Below, piece after piece: positions 31,056-41,160 of a stretch of DNA of 64,000 nt. Source of the DNA: Mesostigma viride (Eukaryota > Streptophyta > Mesostigmatophyceae > Mesostigmatales > Mesostigmataceae). How positions within the stretch are numbered: the first letter of the stretch is position 1; every line of letters starts with the position of its first letter. The DNA lies in NCBI GenBank assembly GCA_009746045.1, contig RPFO01000154.1, forward strand, positions 4,875,137 to 4,939,136. Reading direction: 5' to 3'. The notes under the pieces are model-generated. The model saw nothing but the letters and a program-made list of their open reading frames with translations, was not told where the DNA came from and made no database searches. Both the position numbers and the translations under genes were made by a program.

Positions 31056-34000
31056 TCACTCACTCATCCCGGCCGCACCCGTTGCCAACACTTGGCTGCC
31101 GCCATCCGCACCGCTGGCCCCTGCCGTGCCCTCTACGCGATCATCCTGTGCTCCGCATGAAGGCACCCCTGCGGGCCAGGTGGCGGCGCCAGCATTAAAA
31201 TCGTTGCCATACGCACCCGTACTGACCCCACCATCCTCCCCCACGCAGGGACCATGCTGGACCACAGGCCTCTTCTCATCCTTACCCCTCCCCTCATCCT
31301 TGTCTGCCTCCCCATCTTTGTCGCTGCCCTTCTCCTTGTCCTTGTCAGACTCGCCGCCCTCCCTCCCCTTCCCCTTCTGCTGGCGTTTGCCACGCGCCGG
31401 CCTCTCTGGGCCATCCCCGCTCCCCCTGCGTGCAGCCGGCTGCTTGGCCCCAGCATGCCTGGGCCCTGACGAGAAGAGCAGACGACGCCAGTGTGCGTAC
31501 GGCAATATTGCGTTTGTCCCCACCGGCATATCCCCCGCAACCACGGGGTAGAGAGACGTGAGGACATTGCTGCCCTCGCCGCAGGGGCAGCAGGCATCCC
31601 TGGCCATCGTGCCAGGGTCCCTGGCACCCTGGCCATCGACTGCCGAGCAGGCGAGCCCATTGGCCGCATCCCTGGGACCCAGGTCCCCGGCCTGCTGGGT
31701 GTCTGGCCGCGGCGGCTGCCCCCCCTGGCAGGTGCGCGCGAATATCCCCAGCAGGCAGTGTGCGTCCAGCGCCGCATAGGCAAGCTGAGCATTTGACAAG
31801 GGGCGCGCCTCCCAATCGGACATGCGCTGGCTTTTCTTGAGGGGACGGCCCAGGCATGCTTCCGCCAAACCGCTCAGGCCACGAATGGGCGCAGCCGACG
31901 CAGCCCCGTTGTCGCCATCACCGCCAGTATTGCTACCGCCGCCGGCATGGCTGTCACCGCCGGCATCTGGTCTCGACGCGTCCCACACCGCGCCCACGTC
32001 CAGGAAGGAGCGTCCGTGCGCCAGGCAGGGTGTCAGCAGGTCGGGGAAAGACGAACGCAGCTTGGACAGGTCTCCTGCCAGCGCGTAGCCCACCTTGACG
32101 ACAGCTGGCGCGCTGAAGAGGCGGGTCAGTGCCTCCTGCAGCTGATGGGGGCAAGCAGCGACCGTGTTGTTGCTGTTGTTGTTGAAGGTGGCAGTAGTGG
32201 TGGGCAGGTCCAGCATGCCGCTGGCGTCGCCCGCTGGATGACCCCACCCTGCCCGCTCCTGCTCCACGGCGGTTTGCCCAGTGCTGCTGCCGCTGATGGC
32301 TGTGCGTTGCTCCCCATACTTGCTGGCAGATGCCGGGTGGGTACCGTCGCTGTCACACTCACCATCGCCACTGGCACCACCACCACCTCGACAGACCCCC
32401 TCACCATCCTCATCCCCCCTCGCCTGACCAACCCCACCCTCACCGCTGCCACCATCACCAGTGGTGGTACCCCCCATCGCTCGCACGGCCCCCTCGCCCT
32501 GGCCGCCACAATCCCACCCAGTCAGGGCGATCATGTCGAACAGGAACACCTGCGTGGCGGACGCCAGGGACAGGATGGCCACGGGGCGGGGCGGCGCGGA
32601 GCGCGAAAAGGTTGGCTTCCACTCGGTGTCCATCCCCACCACGGATGATGCCAGCAAGCACTGCGTGGCATACGCCAGGTCGCCCGCGCACGCCACCATG
32701 CGCACGCGGACGCCAACGGGTAGCTCCAGGTACCCATTGGTGGCGCTGGCACCCGGCACGCCCATCCCCGCCGCCACCACGCCCCACCGGCTGTCCCCTT
32801 GCTCCGGCACACCCTCATCCGACGACAACAGCTGGCCCGCAGTCAGCTCAAACCGCTCGCATAGGTCGGCAAAGACGCCCGGTTCGTTCAGGTCTAGTGC
32901 CAACAAGGCCAGGAAGCGCCGCAGGTGGGCGCTTGTGCCCGCGAACGCGGCGGCCACCTCCCACTGGCCCTTGCGCGTGACCATGCGGGCAATGGACCCC
33001 TCCTTGTACCGCCGCTCCGCGTCAGGGAAGAGATCCCGCAGGCCAAACGCAACCACGCACTCATAGGCGGGCTTGTACAGGCCCAGGGTGGTCAGGTAGG
33101 CCACCAGGGAGGCCTGCGCGTCCCTGCCCAGCCTGGCGGCAAATGCGCGCGCGAGCGCCACCTGTCCCGACCGTGCCAGCAGGTGCAGCACGTCCTCCCC
33201 CTGGAACTCGGCCAGGGACAGGTGGGCCACCAGGCCCGCGGCGGGGGCCAGGCTGCGGCGCGGGGGGGGGCCAAACAGCAACCCGCGAATGTAGGAGTTT
33301 ACCACGCGCTGCCAGGGAGCAGGCGGCTGCGCTCCCGCGCCAACTGGGGCCCCGCTCTCACCCTGCGCCCCTTCTTGTAACTGCCGCGCCACATCACGCG
33401 ACGCTGCCCAGTGGGAGCCCTCGGCGCGGCCCTGCGCGGCGCCACCTGCCCCGCCACATGTGCTGCCATCCGCCGCATCACCACACAGTGGGGGCTCACA
33501 GTGTGGCGTGGGTGGCAGCTGCAGGCTGGCGTCACGCAGGTCGTCGGTGGTGATGCCGAACGTTCGCGTTATTTTTAGCACCACGCGGGGGTCCACCACA
33601 CAGGGGGTTGCCGGCGCGGCGGGGGGTGGCTCACCACTGGCACAGAACTCCACCGCACCCTGCCAGCCGCAACCCTGGCCATGTCCCTGGCCACCCACGT
33701 CCCCCTGCAGCTCGCGCGTCATCAGGTCAAGCACCAGGCGGGCGGCCAGGGTGGAGGTGGCGTGCCCACTGCCAGCAGATAGCAAGGGCGAGGCGTCACG
33801 CACCATGAGGGCAGCCAGGTCGGGGTCCTCCCCTGGCTGGGTGCTGGCATCCGTCCCCGTAGGACCAGGGCCGCGCTTGGGCCCACCCACGCTTGGGGCG
33901 CTGTTGCTGCTGCCATCCGGTGTGCTGGAGAGCGCGCGTGGGGGGGCGTGAGAGGCCAGTGCGTCCAGGAGCAGGTGGCACAGCTGGAGGCGGGCGTCAT

Positions 34001-34394
34001 CACTGATGCTGGTGTCCCAGGCACCGGCCCTCCGCAAGCAGAACAAATCCGGCAGGAGGAGGCGCAGGCTGTGCACCACGCATACCGCCGCGGCGAGCTC
34101 CCCCCCGACCTGTGTGCTTGCCAGGCGGCAGAGCATTGTCGTCGCGCTGTCACGGAGGATATGGTACTTGACCCCGCCTGGTGCAGTGGGCCGAGGCATG
34201 CCATGATGGCGGCAGAAGAGAGGGACGACGCCAAGGGGCATACACGCAACTTCAGGCCACGTGCGACGACGGACAGACTCAAAAGACAATTGAAGTGGAG
34301 AGCGTGGCATGGTGATGATTGAATTAAAACACTTACCGTCGGAAAAGCGCCGGGCCAAAGATAGAAGCCACCCTTCCAGCCCATCCGAAGCCAT
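31056..34394 (-). CDS. DEDDy 3'-5' exonuclease, Mut-7/EXD-like
   Basis: A continuous 1112-codon minus-strand frame. The exonuclease domain lies in about residues 575-890: motif I VVGMDTEWKP (Asp and Glu), motif II VKVGYALAGDLSKL (Asp), motif III LAYAALDAHCLLGIF (Tyr and Asp). All DEDDy metal-binding residues are therefore present. Upstream (about 380-560) is a helical region (EDVLHLLARSGQVALARAFAARLG, YKEGSIARMVTRKGQWEVAAAF) like the N-terminal part of Mut-7 relatives. Gly/Ser-rich inserts separate motifs I-II and II-III. The C-terminus is a Lys/Asp-rich tail (KDKEKGSDKDGEADKDE). A GTAAGT donor at 34336 and a CACCAG acceptor at 34178 define a possible 159-base in-frame intron near the start. 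RNA-processing or trimming activity is inferred from the family; substrate unknown. Confidence 0.85.
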   Translation of the reverse strand: MASDGLEGWLLSLARRFSDGKCFNSIITMPRSPLQLSFESVRRRTWPEVACMPLGVVPLFCRHHGMPRPTAPGGVKYHILRDSATTMLCRLASTQVGGELAAAVCVVHSLRLLLPDLFCLRRAGAWDTSISDDARLQLCHLLLDALASHAPPRALSSTPDGSSNSAPSVGGPKRGPGPTGTDASTQPGEDPDLAALMVRDASPLLSAGSGHATSTLAARLVLDLMTRELQGDVGGQGHGQGCGWQGAVEFCASGEPPPAAPATPCVVDPRVVLKITRTFGITTDDLRDASLQLPPTPHCEPPLCGDAADGSTCGGAGGAAQGRAEGSHWAASRDVARQLQEGAQGESGAPVGAGAQPPAPWQRVVNSYIRGLLFGPPPRRSLAPAAGLVAHLSLAEFQGEDVLHLLARSGQVALARAFAARLGRDAQASLVAYLTTLGLYKPAYECVVAFGLRDLFPDAERRYKEGSIARMVTRKGQWEVAAAFAGTSAHLRRFLALLALDLNEPGVFADLCERFELTAGQLLSSDEGVPEQGDSRWGVVAAGMGVPGASATNGYLELPVGVRVRMVACAGDLAYATQCLLASSVVGMDTEWKPTFSRSAPPRPVAILSLASATQVFLFDMIALTGWDCGGQGEGAVRAMGGTTTGDGGSGEGGVGQARGDEDGEGVCRGGGGASGDGECDSDGTHPASASKYGEQRTAISGSSTGQTAVEQERAGWGHPAGDASGMLDLPTTTATFNNNSNNTVAACPHQLQEALTRLFSAPAVVKVGYALAGDLSKLRSSFPDLLTPCLAHGRSFLDVGAVWDASRPDAGGDSHAGGGSNTGGDGDNGAASAAPIRGLSGLAEACLGRPLKKSQRMSDWEARPLSNAQLAYAALDAHCLLGIFARTCQGGQPPRPDTQQAGDLGPRDAANGLACSAVDGQGARDPGTMARDACCPCGEGSNVLTSLYPVVAGDMPVGTNAILPYAHWRRLLFSSGPRHAGAKQPAARRGSGDGPERPARGKRQQKGKGREGGESDKDKEKGSDKDGEADKDEGRGKDEKRPVVQHGPCVGEDGGVSTGAYGNDFNAGAATWPAGVPSCGAQDDRVEGTAGASGADGGSQVLATGAAGMSE
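34178..34336 (-). other. candidate 159-base intron in the exonuclease gene
   Basis: Minus strand: GACG|GTAAGT donor at 34336 and TGCACCAG|GCGGGG acceptor at 34178. The length is divisible by three and the frame is open throughout. Removing it joins ARRFSDG to GVKYHILRDSATTM. The removed peptide (KCFNSIITMPRSPLQLSF...) has no recognisable feature. Either form would translate. Confidence 0.55.
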
Positions 34395-34439
34395 CGGGGG
34401 ATCGATTCACGACCTTCGTAACTTGATAGCGACAAGTCC

Positions 34440-35580
34440 TAAAAGGCATTGGGGTGTACCAGAAGGGCACTTATAACCTCGCTCCACAAATAGCATAGAA
34501 CACGCGCCCACCGCGTCTGTAGGTTGCCTGAAGGCAATGCGGACACTTGCTTGCAGGCACACCTAACTACGGGTGACTGCGTGAATGCATGTTACAGTTG
34601 CGGCGCCAGCTTCAGCTTACTCGTTAATGTTGCAGTACGCAATATGCCACAGACCCTACCCTGGCTGCCCTACAGCTAACAAACTCTGGATGACCTTAAG
34701 GTCGACGTCGTCACGCTAATCAATTATAAATTGACAAAGGAAGATACATTTTTTTTGAGTCTGCAATCGACGATAACGCTGCGACTCTGACAGACAAGGA
34801 AATCGATTATTGTTGGGACGTTGGGACCTGGCCGGGGGGATGTTTACACTAAATTATTTATAAATATTGTTGTTGTTGTGTTGTTGTGTTGTTGTGTTGT
34901 TGTGTTGTTGTGTTGTTGTGGTGGTGGTGGTTCGTTGTTGTACACATTTGTTGTACACCGGACACCCCTACCGGGAATCCTCAACTCAACTCAATTGTTC
35001 ATGTTCGTGCCTCATGCCTTTTATGGGGCTTGCCACCCCATACTGTACAGTAAGGCAGGACCAGCCGTTGGATCCACTATTAATAACCCTGTCGGTTCAC
35101 CGGCGTGGGAATAAACTCAACTCAACTCAACTCATGCCTGACATGATCAACCAACGCGGGTGTCAGTCAGTCAGTCAGTCAGTCAGTCATTCAGTCAGTT
35201 AGTCAGTCGATCAGTCAGTCAGTCAGTCAAGTCAGTCAGTCAGTCAGTTGTATCCCATTATTATTATTTTGAATATTTTATTGTTTTATTCATCGTTTGC
35301 AGCTTATTGCAGATGTTTGAGCCGGTGTGGTGTACGAGTACGACTGTACCGTCTGTCCGTCCACTTGTCGTCCAGAATCAAAATTATTGATGCGAAAGGG
35401 TGCATTACTGTACAGTACTGTACGCATTTATGGAGTCATATATATGTAAAAAATATAATTACTTACAACAGAGTGAAATCACTCAAACCAAAGCAAACGC
35501 CCAGCTATAAACCTATATACAGAGCCATGTCAAAGCTCTATACTACGATAAGACCAATGGAAACGCCTAACGGGAGGAAC
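34440..35580. other. intergenic, microsatellite-rich
   Basis: Contains a TTGTTGTG array (34867-34930), an ACTCAACTCA repeat beside 34981 and again at 35113-35132, and a CAGT array with slips (35163-35249). The short plus-strand frames across these arrays are artefacts. No gene seen. Confidence 0.5.
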
Positions 35581-38567
35581 CTAATAGCCCTGCTGCACCG
35601 CAAAATCAGCCCGCGTACGGCGGAGCATGATGTCAGCCATGGCCCGAGTCAGCGCCACCGACAAGCGCTGACGCCAATATGACGTCCAGGTCCGCGCCGA
35701 CCATGGGGCCCGCTGGCCCTCCAGGTCCAGCCGGTCCTCCCGGAGCCGGCAACACTCCTTGAAGAAGGCGGAGGTCAGGGGCCCCATGGCCCCAAACTCC
35801 TCCAGGACAAAGGGCACCACACGATGGTGCCCGACGTCGCCATAGGCCAGGAGCTTGGCCCGCTCCGCCCGGTCCGCCGTGTAACCTGCCGTGAGGGAGG
35901 CCCCAGCCACGTGGCTAAGAGCCAAGGGCCGCGCCACCGAAACGTCAATAAGCAGATGCCGTCCACCCCCCTCAAAGTCCAGCACCACGATGTCAGGCCG
36001 GTGGTTGGGGGAATAGAAGGCAGCGCCATCCGCATCCTCGGACCGGATGTTCGCGTGGGGGAAGACCGACCGAATCATGGCGAGCACCACCGTCAGGAGG
36101 ACAGTGTGCAAATACAAATACCAATTCTGATTCTGTTGGCCCCCCATGCAGGCAAGGTAGTGAGTCCCCGTGGGATCCAGCGGCTGCCCACAGCTACCAC
36201 AAGGCCGCCCGGCCGGAACAAGAGGCTGCGGGGCAAATAGCTGGTGCCGGAGCGCCACCGAGTAGTGGCTGGGAGCCAAGGCGAATGGGGGGGCCATGGG
36301 AAGAGCACGAAGGTACGCCGAGCCCACACTCCGCAAGGAAAGCGAGAACAGCCACGCACGTCCCTGGGCGTTGAGGTCCGCGAAAAGAGCAATCCAATCA
36401 GCCGTGTGCAGAATACCCGCGTAGGTTTTCTGGTGTTTATCGATGACGCGAGCAGGGAATGCGGCGGGAGATTGAACGGAGGCGACCGAGGGAGTGCCGC
36501 GAGGGAGGTGGCGCTGTACCGCCTGAGCGGCACGGACGGGAGAACAGGCCTGCTGGATCTCAGCATAGGCCTCCTGGATGGCGGTGACGAAGGGCAAAGG
36601 GCTGCTGGGGTCCAGGAGGTCAGGCGCTGCTGTTGCCAAAAGGGGCAGGAGCCGGCAGCTTTCCGCCCACGACTGAGCGACGGAGCCCAAAAATGCTGCT
36701 GGGGCCAGCCGGGCGGCACGAGTCAGACCGCAGCCACCCATCCGTGCAGGCAGGGAGGCAATGCAAATAGCATGTGGCGGGAGGTCGGGGCCCGGGACCA
36801 GCTGCGCCAAGGCCGACTGGATGCGTTCGTCGTGGCCCTCGGCGGCCAGCCGGACCTGAGCCGGAAGAGCGCCCCGGAGCCAGTGAACGACGCGAGGGTG
36901 AGCGCAAAACCACAGAAGCAGACCCTTGGTCTGCGAATCATGAAGGCGCGCAATCAAGGGCAGTACCTCAGTGCGTGCCTCGAGGGCGGCCCGCAGAGCA
37001 TCGATGACAAACGCGGGGTCGCCAACCGGAACGCCGAGGACATCCAACCCATGGAGGCGCTCGTCCCGGCCCAAGAGCTGGGGCGGAAAGCCGGAGCAAT
37101 CACCTTGGGGCGAGTACACCGCGCACTTGGCCAGGGTCAACTGGAGGTTGATGTCGGCCACCGCGGTCTGCAGTGCAAGCAGAGCCGCGGTGGTGTCCGG
37201 CACAGGGCCCAGAAGGTAGATATCATCCAAGTAGGCCTGAATAGCGACCGCCGGGTGGGCAGCATGGACCGCTTGGAGGCAACCCTGGAGGGGGGCGGAA
37301 AAGTACAGGGGTCCCAGGGGGTCCCCTTGCTGGGTGCCCGACCGCGACAGCAGGCCGCCGCGAGTGCTGTCCTCCATGATGTGAACCAGTTGGCCGGGCT
37401 GGCCGTAGCACACGGCTGTCCAAGCGTACAAGTCCTCGAAGGACTCCATGACGGCCGCAAACATGCTGGCGCGGGACAGACTGTTGAACGCGTTGTGGCA
37501 GTCGACCTTGACGACAGCGTGGGTGGGGTGGGCCTCGAGGTAGGCCTGCACCGAATGGATGAGGATATCCGCCCCGCCTGGAGTCGTCACCCCCAGCTGG
37601 GCCGCCACCGAGGTCTCACCCGCTGCGAGGGGCGGGCAGAAAAAGGCACGGAGCTCGGGCGCCTTTTGGCGGCAGATCACTTTGCCCACGAGCTTGCGGA
37701 GCACCTCACCGCAGGCGATCGGGCGCACCTTGCCCTCGGGGGGGGCAAGACACCCTTGAGCAGAGCGAGGAGGCGAGCGCCCGCTAACCACTCGCGCGCA
37801 GCGGGAGGAACGCGACCAGCCGCCAGGTCAATGAGGGTGTCAAAGAGAATGTCCTCGCCCCCATGCCCCACCAGGACCTCCAAGTGCTCGTAGCGCCAGC
37901 CCGACGGCCCGGGAGAGGAAGCCCGCGGGACCGCACGCATCACCTCCAGGAAGCAGTCGCGGTCCAGCCGGAGGGGGGCCGGCAGGGGGTCCGGCACGGG
38001 CAGCTGGAATCCGGGCTCCGCAGGGTGAAGAGCCTCCAAGGCCGCCAGGGTAGCCGCATTGGCGGGGGCCAGCTTGGCCATTTCCAAGCGGGTCATGGCC
38101 CGGCTGAGCTGCCCCTCGCGGACGAGGCGGATGACATCGGCGGCCACCCGCTCGAAGTTGACCTCCCCCGACAGCCGGGCCGTGCGCGGGGGCGGCACGC
38201 CAAACAGCCCCTCCCAGTCCCCCTGCAGAAAGCGTCGGCAACGGGCAATAACCGCACCCTGGAGGCCGCGCACACCACGCCCGAGAGGGGTGAGGAGCAG
38301 GCGGGGGGTCACCATGTGCAGTTTAAAGCCCAGCGGGTCGTCCGGAGCGGCGTGCATGCGCCGGAGAGAAACGATTGCACATTGCGCGAAAAGGCTACGC
38401 GCGCGGTGGGGGAGGTCGGTCAGGGTAGACGTCGGGTTGATGGCGCATGCATCCCAGGGAACCGTGTCAAGCCAACGCCAACTGGCCGAGTAGTCGGGCG
38501 GCGGGGGCTGGGAGCCGGTGGGAGTCATATATATGTGCCATAAGCCAAAACCGGTGAAATAATGCAC
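35581..38567 (-). pseudogene. LINE with restriction-enzyme-like endonuclease (one frame change)
   Basis: Two long minus-strand frames join at a run of eight G (37738-37745). The first (38567 or MTPTGS at 38528) ends LLKGVLPPP. The second continues EGKVRPIACGEVLRKLVGKV. The RT palm shows VVKVDCHNAFNSLSR (first Asp), TQQGDPLGPLYF and AYLDDIYLLG (catalytic Asp pair). Downstream is a CCHC-type finger (CGSCGQPLDPTGTHYLAC), then RPDIVVLDFEGGGRHLLIDVSVA, the PD...D-x-K-like core of the REL endonuclease carried by R2/NeSL-type LINEs, which cut specific targets. No N-terminal DNA-binding zinc fingers or 3' tail were found. About 985 residues would be intact apart from the homopolymer shift. Confidence 0.85.
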
Positions 38568-38683
38568 TCGAAGGGAAGCGAAAAGCCCCAGTGCCGCTCA
38601 CTAAAGCCAAGGTCTGCGGCCCAGGGACTGCCTATTAGTTGGTGAGAATGGTTGCTGGTGTACTCTCTGGCCGTTGGTTTACA

Positions 38684-38693
38684 CTGTTGTTGC

Positions 38694-38726
<33 letters not shown>

Positions 38727-38950
38727 GTACCACGCGGCCGCGCCGCACATGGGCAATGAGAATCTATCTACACTCTGTACAGGGAACCGTGTTGAGTTTG
38801 AGTTGCGGCGTGGGCAACAACAACAACAACAACAACAACAAAAAAACAACAACAAAATACAGGGGACCTTTCGTTGTCCAACCGGTGCTGCAAAGTAACA
38901 ATTTGTGGCAATGTACCGTTGTACGAGTAGTGAGTACTATTTCCTTTATA
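38684..38950. repeat. (TTG)n and (CAA)n pair plus dispersed module D, copy 1
   Basis: A TTG array (38686-38726) and a CAA array (38817-38859) are mutually complementary across about 90 bases, so the stretch can fold back. Immediately after comes ACCTTTCGTTGT...GCTGCAAAGTAACAATTTGTGG...CGTTGTACGAGTAGTGAGTACTA (38868-38940), which recurs at 62511-62572. Confidence 0.75.
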
Positions 38951-39920
38951 TCCAGTGTTAATTATGGTCGTAAGTGGTGTAGGGGTGGAGAAAACTGCTT
39001 CAAGGCGCCGTGCAGGTTGCAACTTGCAATTTTGAAACATATTTGCACCATGCTGTTGCTGCCGCACGCAAGGGGACCTACTCTTTCTACTTCGTAGAAT
39101 GGCCTTCGCGACCAAGAACATGATGTTCGCGACCAAGTATGGTGCCCTGTTCCTGTGATAAATCTCTCGCTCTCATATCAGGTGCTCGCGCCACCTTAAC
39201 GTCGTTATATCTAGCAAAGCATTAGTAGAAATGGCACCTCTTGCTCTAAATCTACCTGTAAATAAAGAAGCTAGTGCGGCTGGATGCATGGCGAGATCAT
39301 TATCTTGTGGCTCGGAGATGTAGATCTATAGGGGATTGTCGAAAAGTTACCATTTTTCGACCAAGTAGCCATCAGAGCTCTAGGCGGCATTTTAGTTCAC
39401 CGCCATTTGCCTTGCTGGAGGGCACGATTCAGTTGCCGGCGGGACGTCCTGTATTTGTCGGCAAACCCAATGTTTACGATGGCGGTGGAATCCTCGACTC
39501 TTGGTATTTCGCGAGAAGCGCACGCCTTGATCGCGTTGTCTGTCCCGGCTGGGCCTCGATGGTCATTGTTTGTATCCTCTTCTTGCAGCGACGATTAGAT
39601 ATTGAAAGGAAAAAATCAAGTCGATGACCCGACTAAAGGCCAGGGCCGATCTTTGAACAATGTCCGCAAGCTGGGCCGCTAGTAACTGATGAAACGTGCT
39701 GGTCGGTCGCACTATCTCCTGCACGTTCTACTCCGGCTCCTGACGCAGTCACGTGCTTTTTAATGTACTCCGGGTAGTGGCTCTCCTCGGCACGGAGGGC
39801 AGCCTATTGGAAATATTGTAGGCAGAAACGGGGCTGTAGGCGGGCGGGCTAGCAATTCAGGGCTGTCCAGGAAAACTCTGTGGAGGAAACAGGCTGAACT
39901 ACTTATCTGCTGACAGGGAC
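38951..39920. other. no gene recognised
   Basis: A 117-codon plus-strand frame at 39274-39627 contains LLEGTIQLPAGRPVFVGKPNVYDGGG but no recognisable domain. A TGACGCAGTCACGTG string at about 39740 matches part of the LINE palindrome at 5049-5067. Function not assigned. Confidence 0.35.
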
Positions 39921-40481
39921 ATGGAGTCAAGTCTGCCGCGCTTGCGCAATATGCCGGAAAGCGGCAGCGGCACCGCAAGTGGTCCCCCCTGCGAACCCGC
40001 CCTTCCCCTGGCCGATGTCACCGCGGGGGATGTGCGGGGGGCATCACCGACCCCCAAGCCGCCACCTGTCATCGCACCGCCCGCTGGCCCCGCCATCAAG
40101 GTCCCCCTGCCCAAGGGGGTGCTGTCGGGCATGGCCTACGCCCACATCGCGCACGAGATGCGCAAGGGGCGCGAGGCTGCGGCGCCACGTGGTGGCGGCA
40201 AGTCAGGCGCGCTGCCCTCCATCCCCCGCCGCCGCTGGCAGGGCGCCTACCACTGGGATGTGGCGGGGTTGCGGGCCCTCAGGGAGGAGGCGTCCGCTTC
40301 CCTCCCCCCGCTCACCAGCACGCGATGCTTCCGCGACTCGACATCCCCGCCAGAGACGCCCTCGGATGCGTGCCGGCTGGAGCCTGTGCTGCTGGAGGAT
40401 GAGGAGGAGAGGGGCAGGGTAGGGGCGGCCGTGCTGGAGCAGGTGGGTGACCGCTTAGGCTACAAGGGGGTTGGCGTTTGA
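39921..40481 (+). CDS. hypothetical protein, 186 aa
   Basis: An intact GC-rich plus-strand frame, ATG at 39921 to TGA at 40479-40481. The N-terminal third is proline- and glycine-rich (GSGTASGPPCEPALPLADVTAGDVRG). The middle has VPLPKGVLSGMAYAHIAHEMRKGREAAA and a basic-aromatic RRRWQGAYHWDVAGLRALREEA. The end is acidic (LEDEEERGRVGAAVLEQVGDRLGYKGVGV). Its third-position GC preference matches the neighbouring synthetase gene, which starts about 260 bases downstream on the same strand. No family recognised, no signal peptide or membrane segment. Confidence 0.5.
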   Translation: MESSLPRLRNMPESGSGTASGPPCEPALPLADVTAGDVRGASPTPKPPPVIAPPAGPAIKVPLPKGVLSGMAYAHIAHEMRKGREAAAPRGGGKSGALPSIPRRRWQGAYHWDVAGLRALREEASASLPPLTSTRCFRDSTSPPETPSDACRLEPVLLEDEEERGRVGAAVLEQVGDRLGYKGVGV

Positions 40482-40744
40482 TAATATTGAGTGGGAGGAG
40501 GGGCCTGGTGCGCTGCGGGTAGTGCTTATATGGCACACATAGGGCACATTTCTAGCACATATTCAACACAGAAAAAAGCGCATGTATAGCACGTACAGGC
40601 GCACAGCATTTGGGTGTGTGGCACGTCGCGAGCTATGAGGTGGCCTGGTCTGCGCTTGCTTGCCCCACGCTCACCCTGCAGGTGCCTCTTTTCCTACTCC
40701 CGCCACCCTGCTTCGCCACCATCGTGTACCATCGTGTTGCCACC

Positions 40745-41160
40745 ATGGTTGTTACGTCGCAGCCGTGCGGCGCCTACCGGACGGTGGTCGTGGGTGAGCA
40801 AGAGCTCACGCTGCAGTGCCTCAAGCTGATGCTGCCGCACGTACCGTCCCAGCTGGAGGTGGCCGCCGTCATCTCGTCCAACCCGAAAATAGCAGCCGAG
40901 TGCCGGTCCTCCCTGCCCGGCACCCCGCTGTACCCCAACGTGAAGGCGTTCATGGCGTCGCACCCTGCCCCCTTTGACGTGCTGTGGAGTGTGTACAACC
41001 CTTACTACGTGCCCAGGGAGATGCTGTCCCTGGCCAGGGTGGGCGCGTACAACTGCCACAACGCACCGCTGCCTGCGTACGCGGGCGCGCACGCTGCCAC
41101 GTGGGCCGTCTTCAACGAGGAGGCATCGCACGGGTGCACCTTCCACGAGATGACCGAGAA
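40745..41160 (+). CDS. synthetase exon 1: formyltransferase N-terminal half
   Basis: ATG in strong Kozak context (GCCACCATGG). Encodes [20 protein letters not shown], a beta-alpha start like formyl_trans_N. Then come [49 protein letters not shown] and [15 protein letters not shown]. The N-x-H pair within NCHNAPLP corresponds to the catalytic Asn and His of 10-formyltetrahydrofolate-dependent transferases. It ends at a GTGGGT donor with two bases of a split codon. Confidence 0.85.

Noticed and set aside
31947-33066. Plus-strand ORFs of about 200 codons
   Set aside because: Shadows of the minus-strand exonuclease gene; low-complexity, no domain.
36244-37893. 549-codon plus-strand ORF
   Set aside because: Antisense to the LINE RT, whose catalytic motifs are on the minus strand; GC-rich third positions open the opposite frame.
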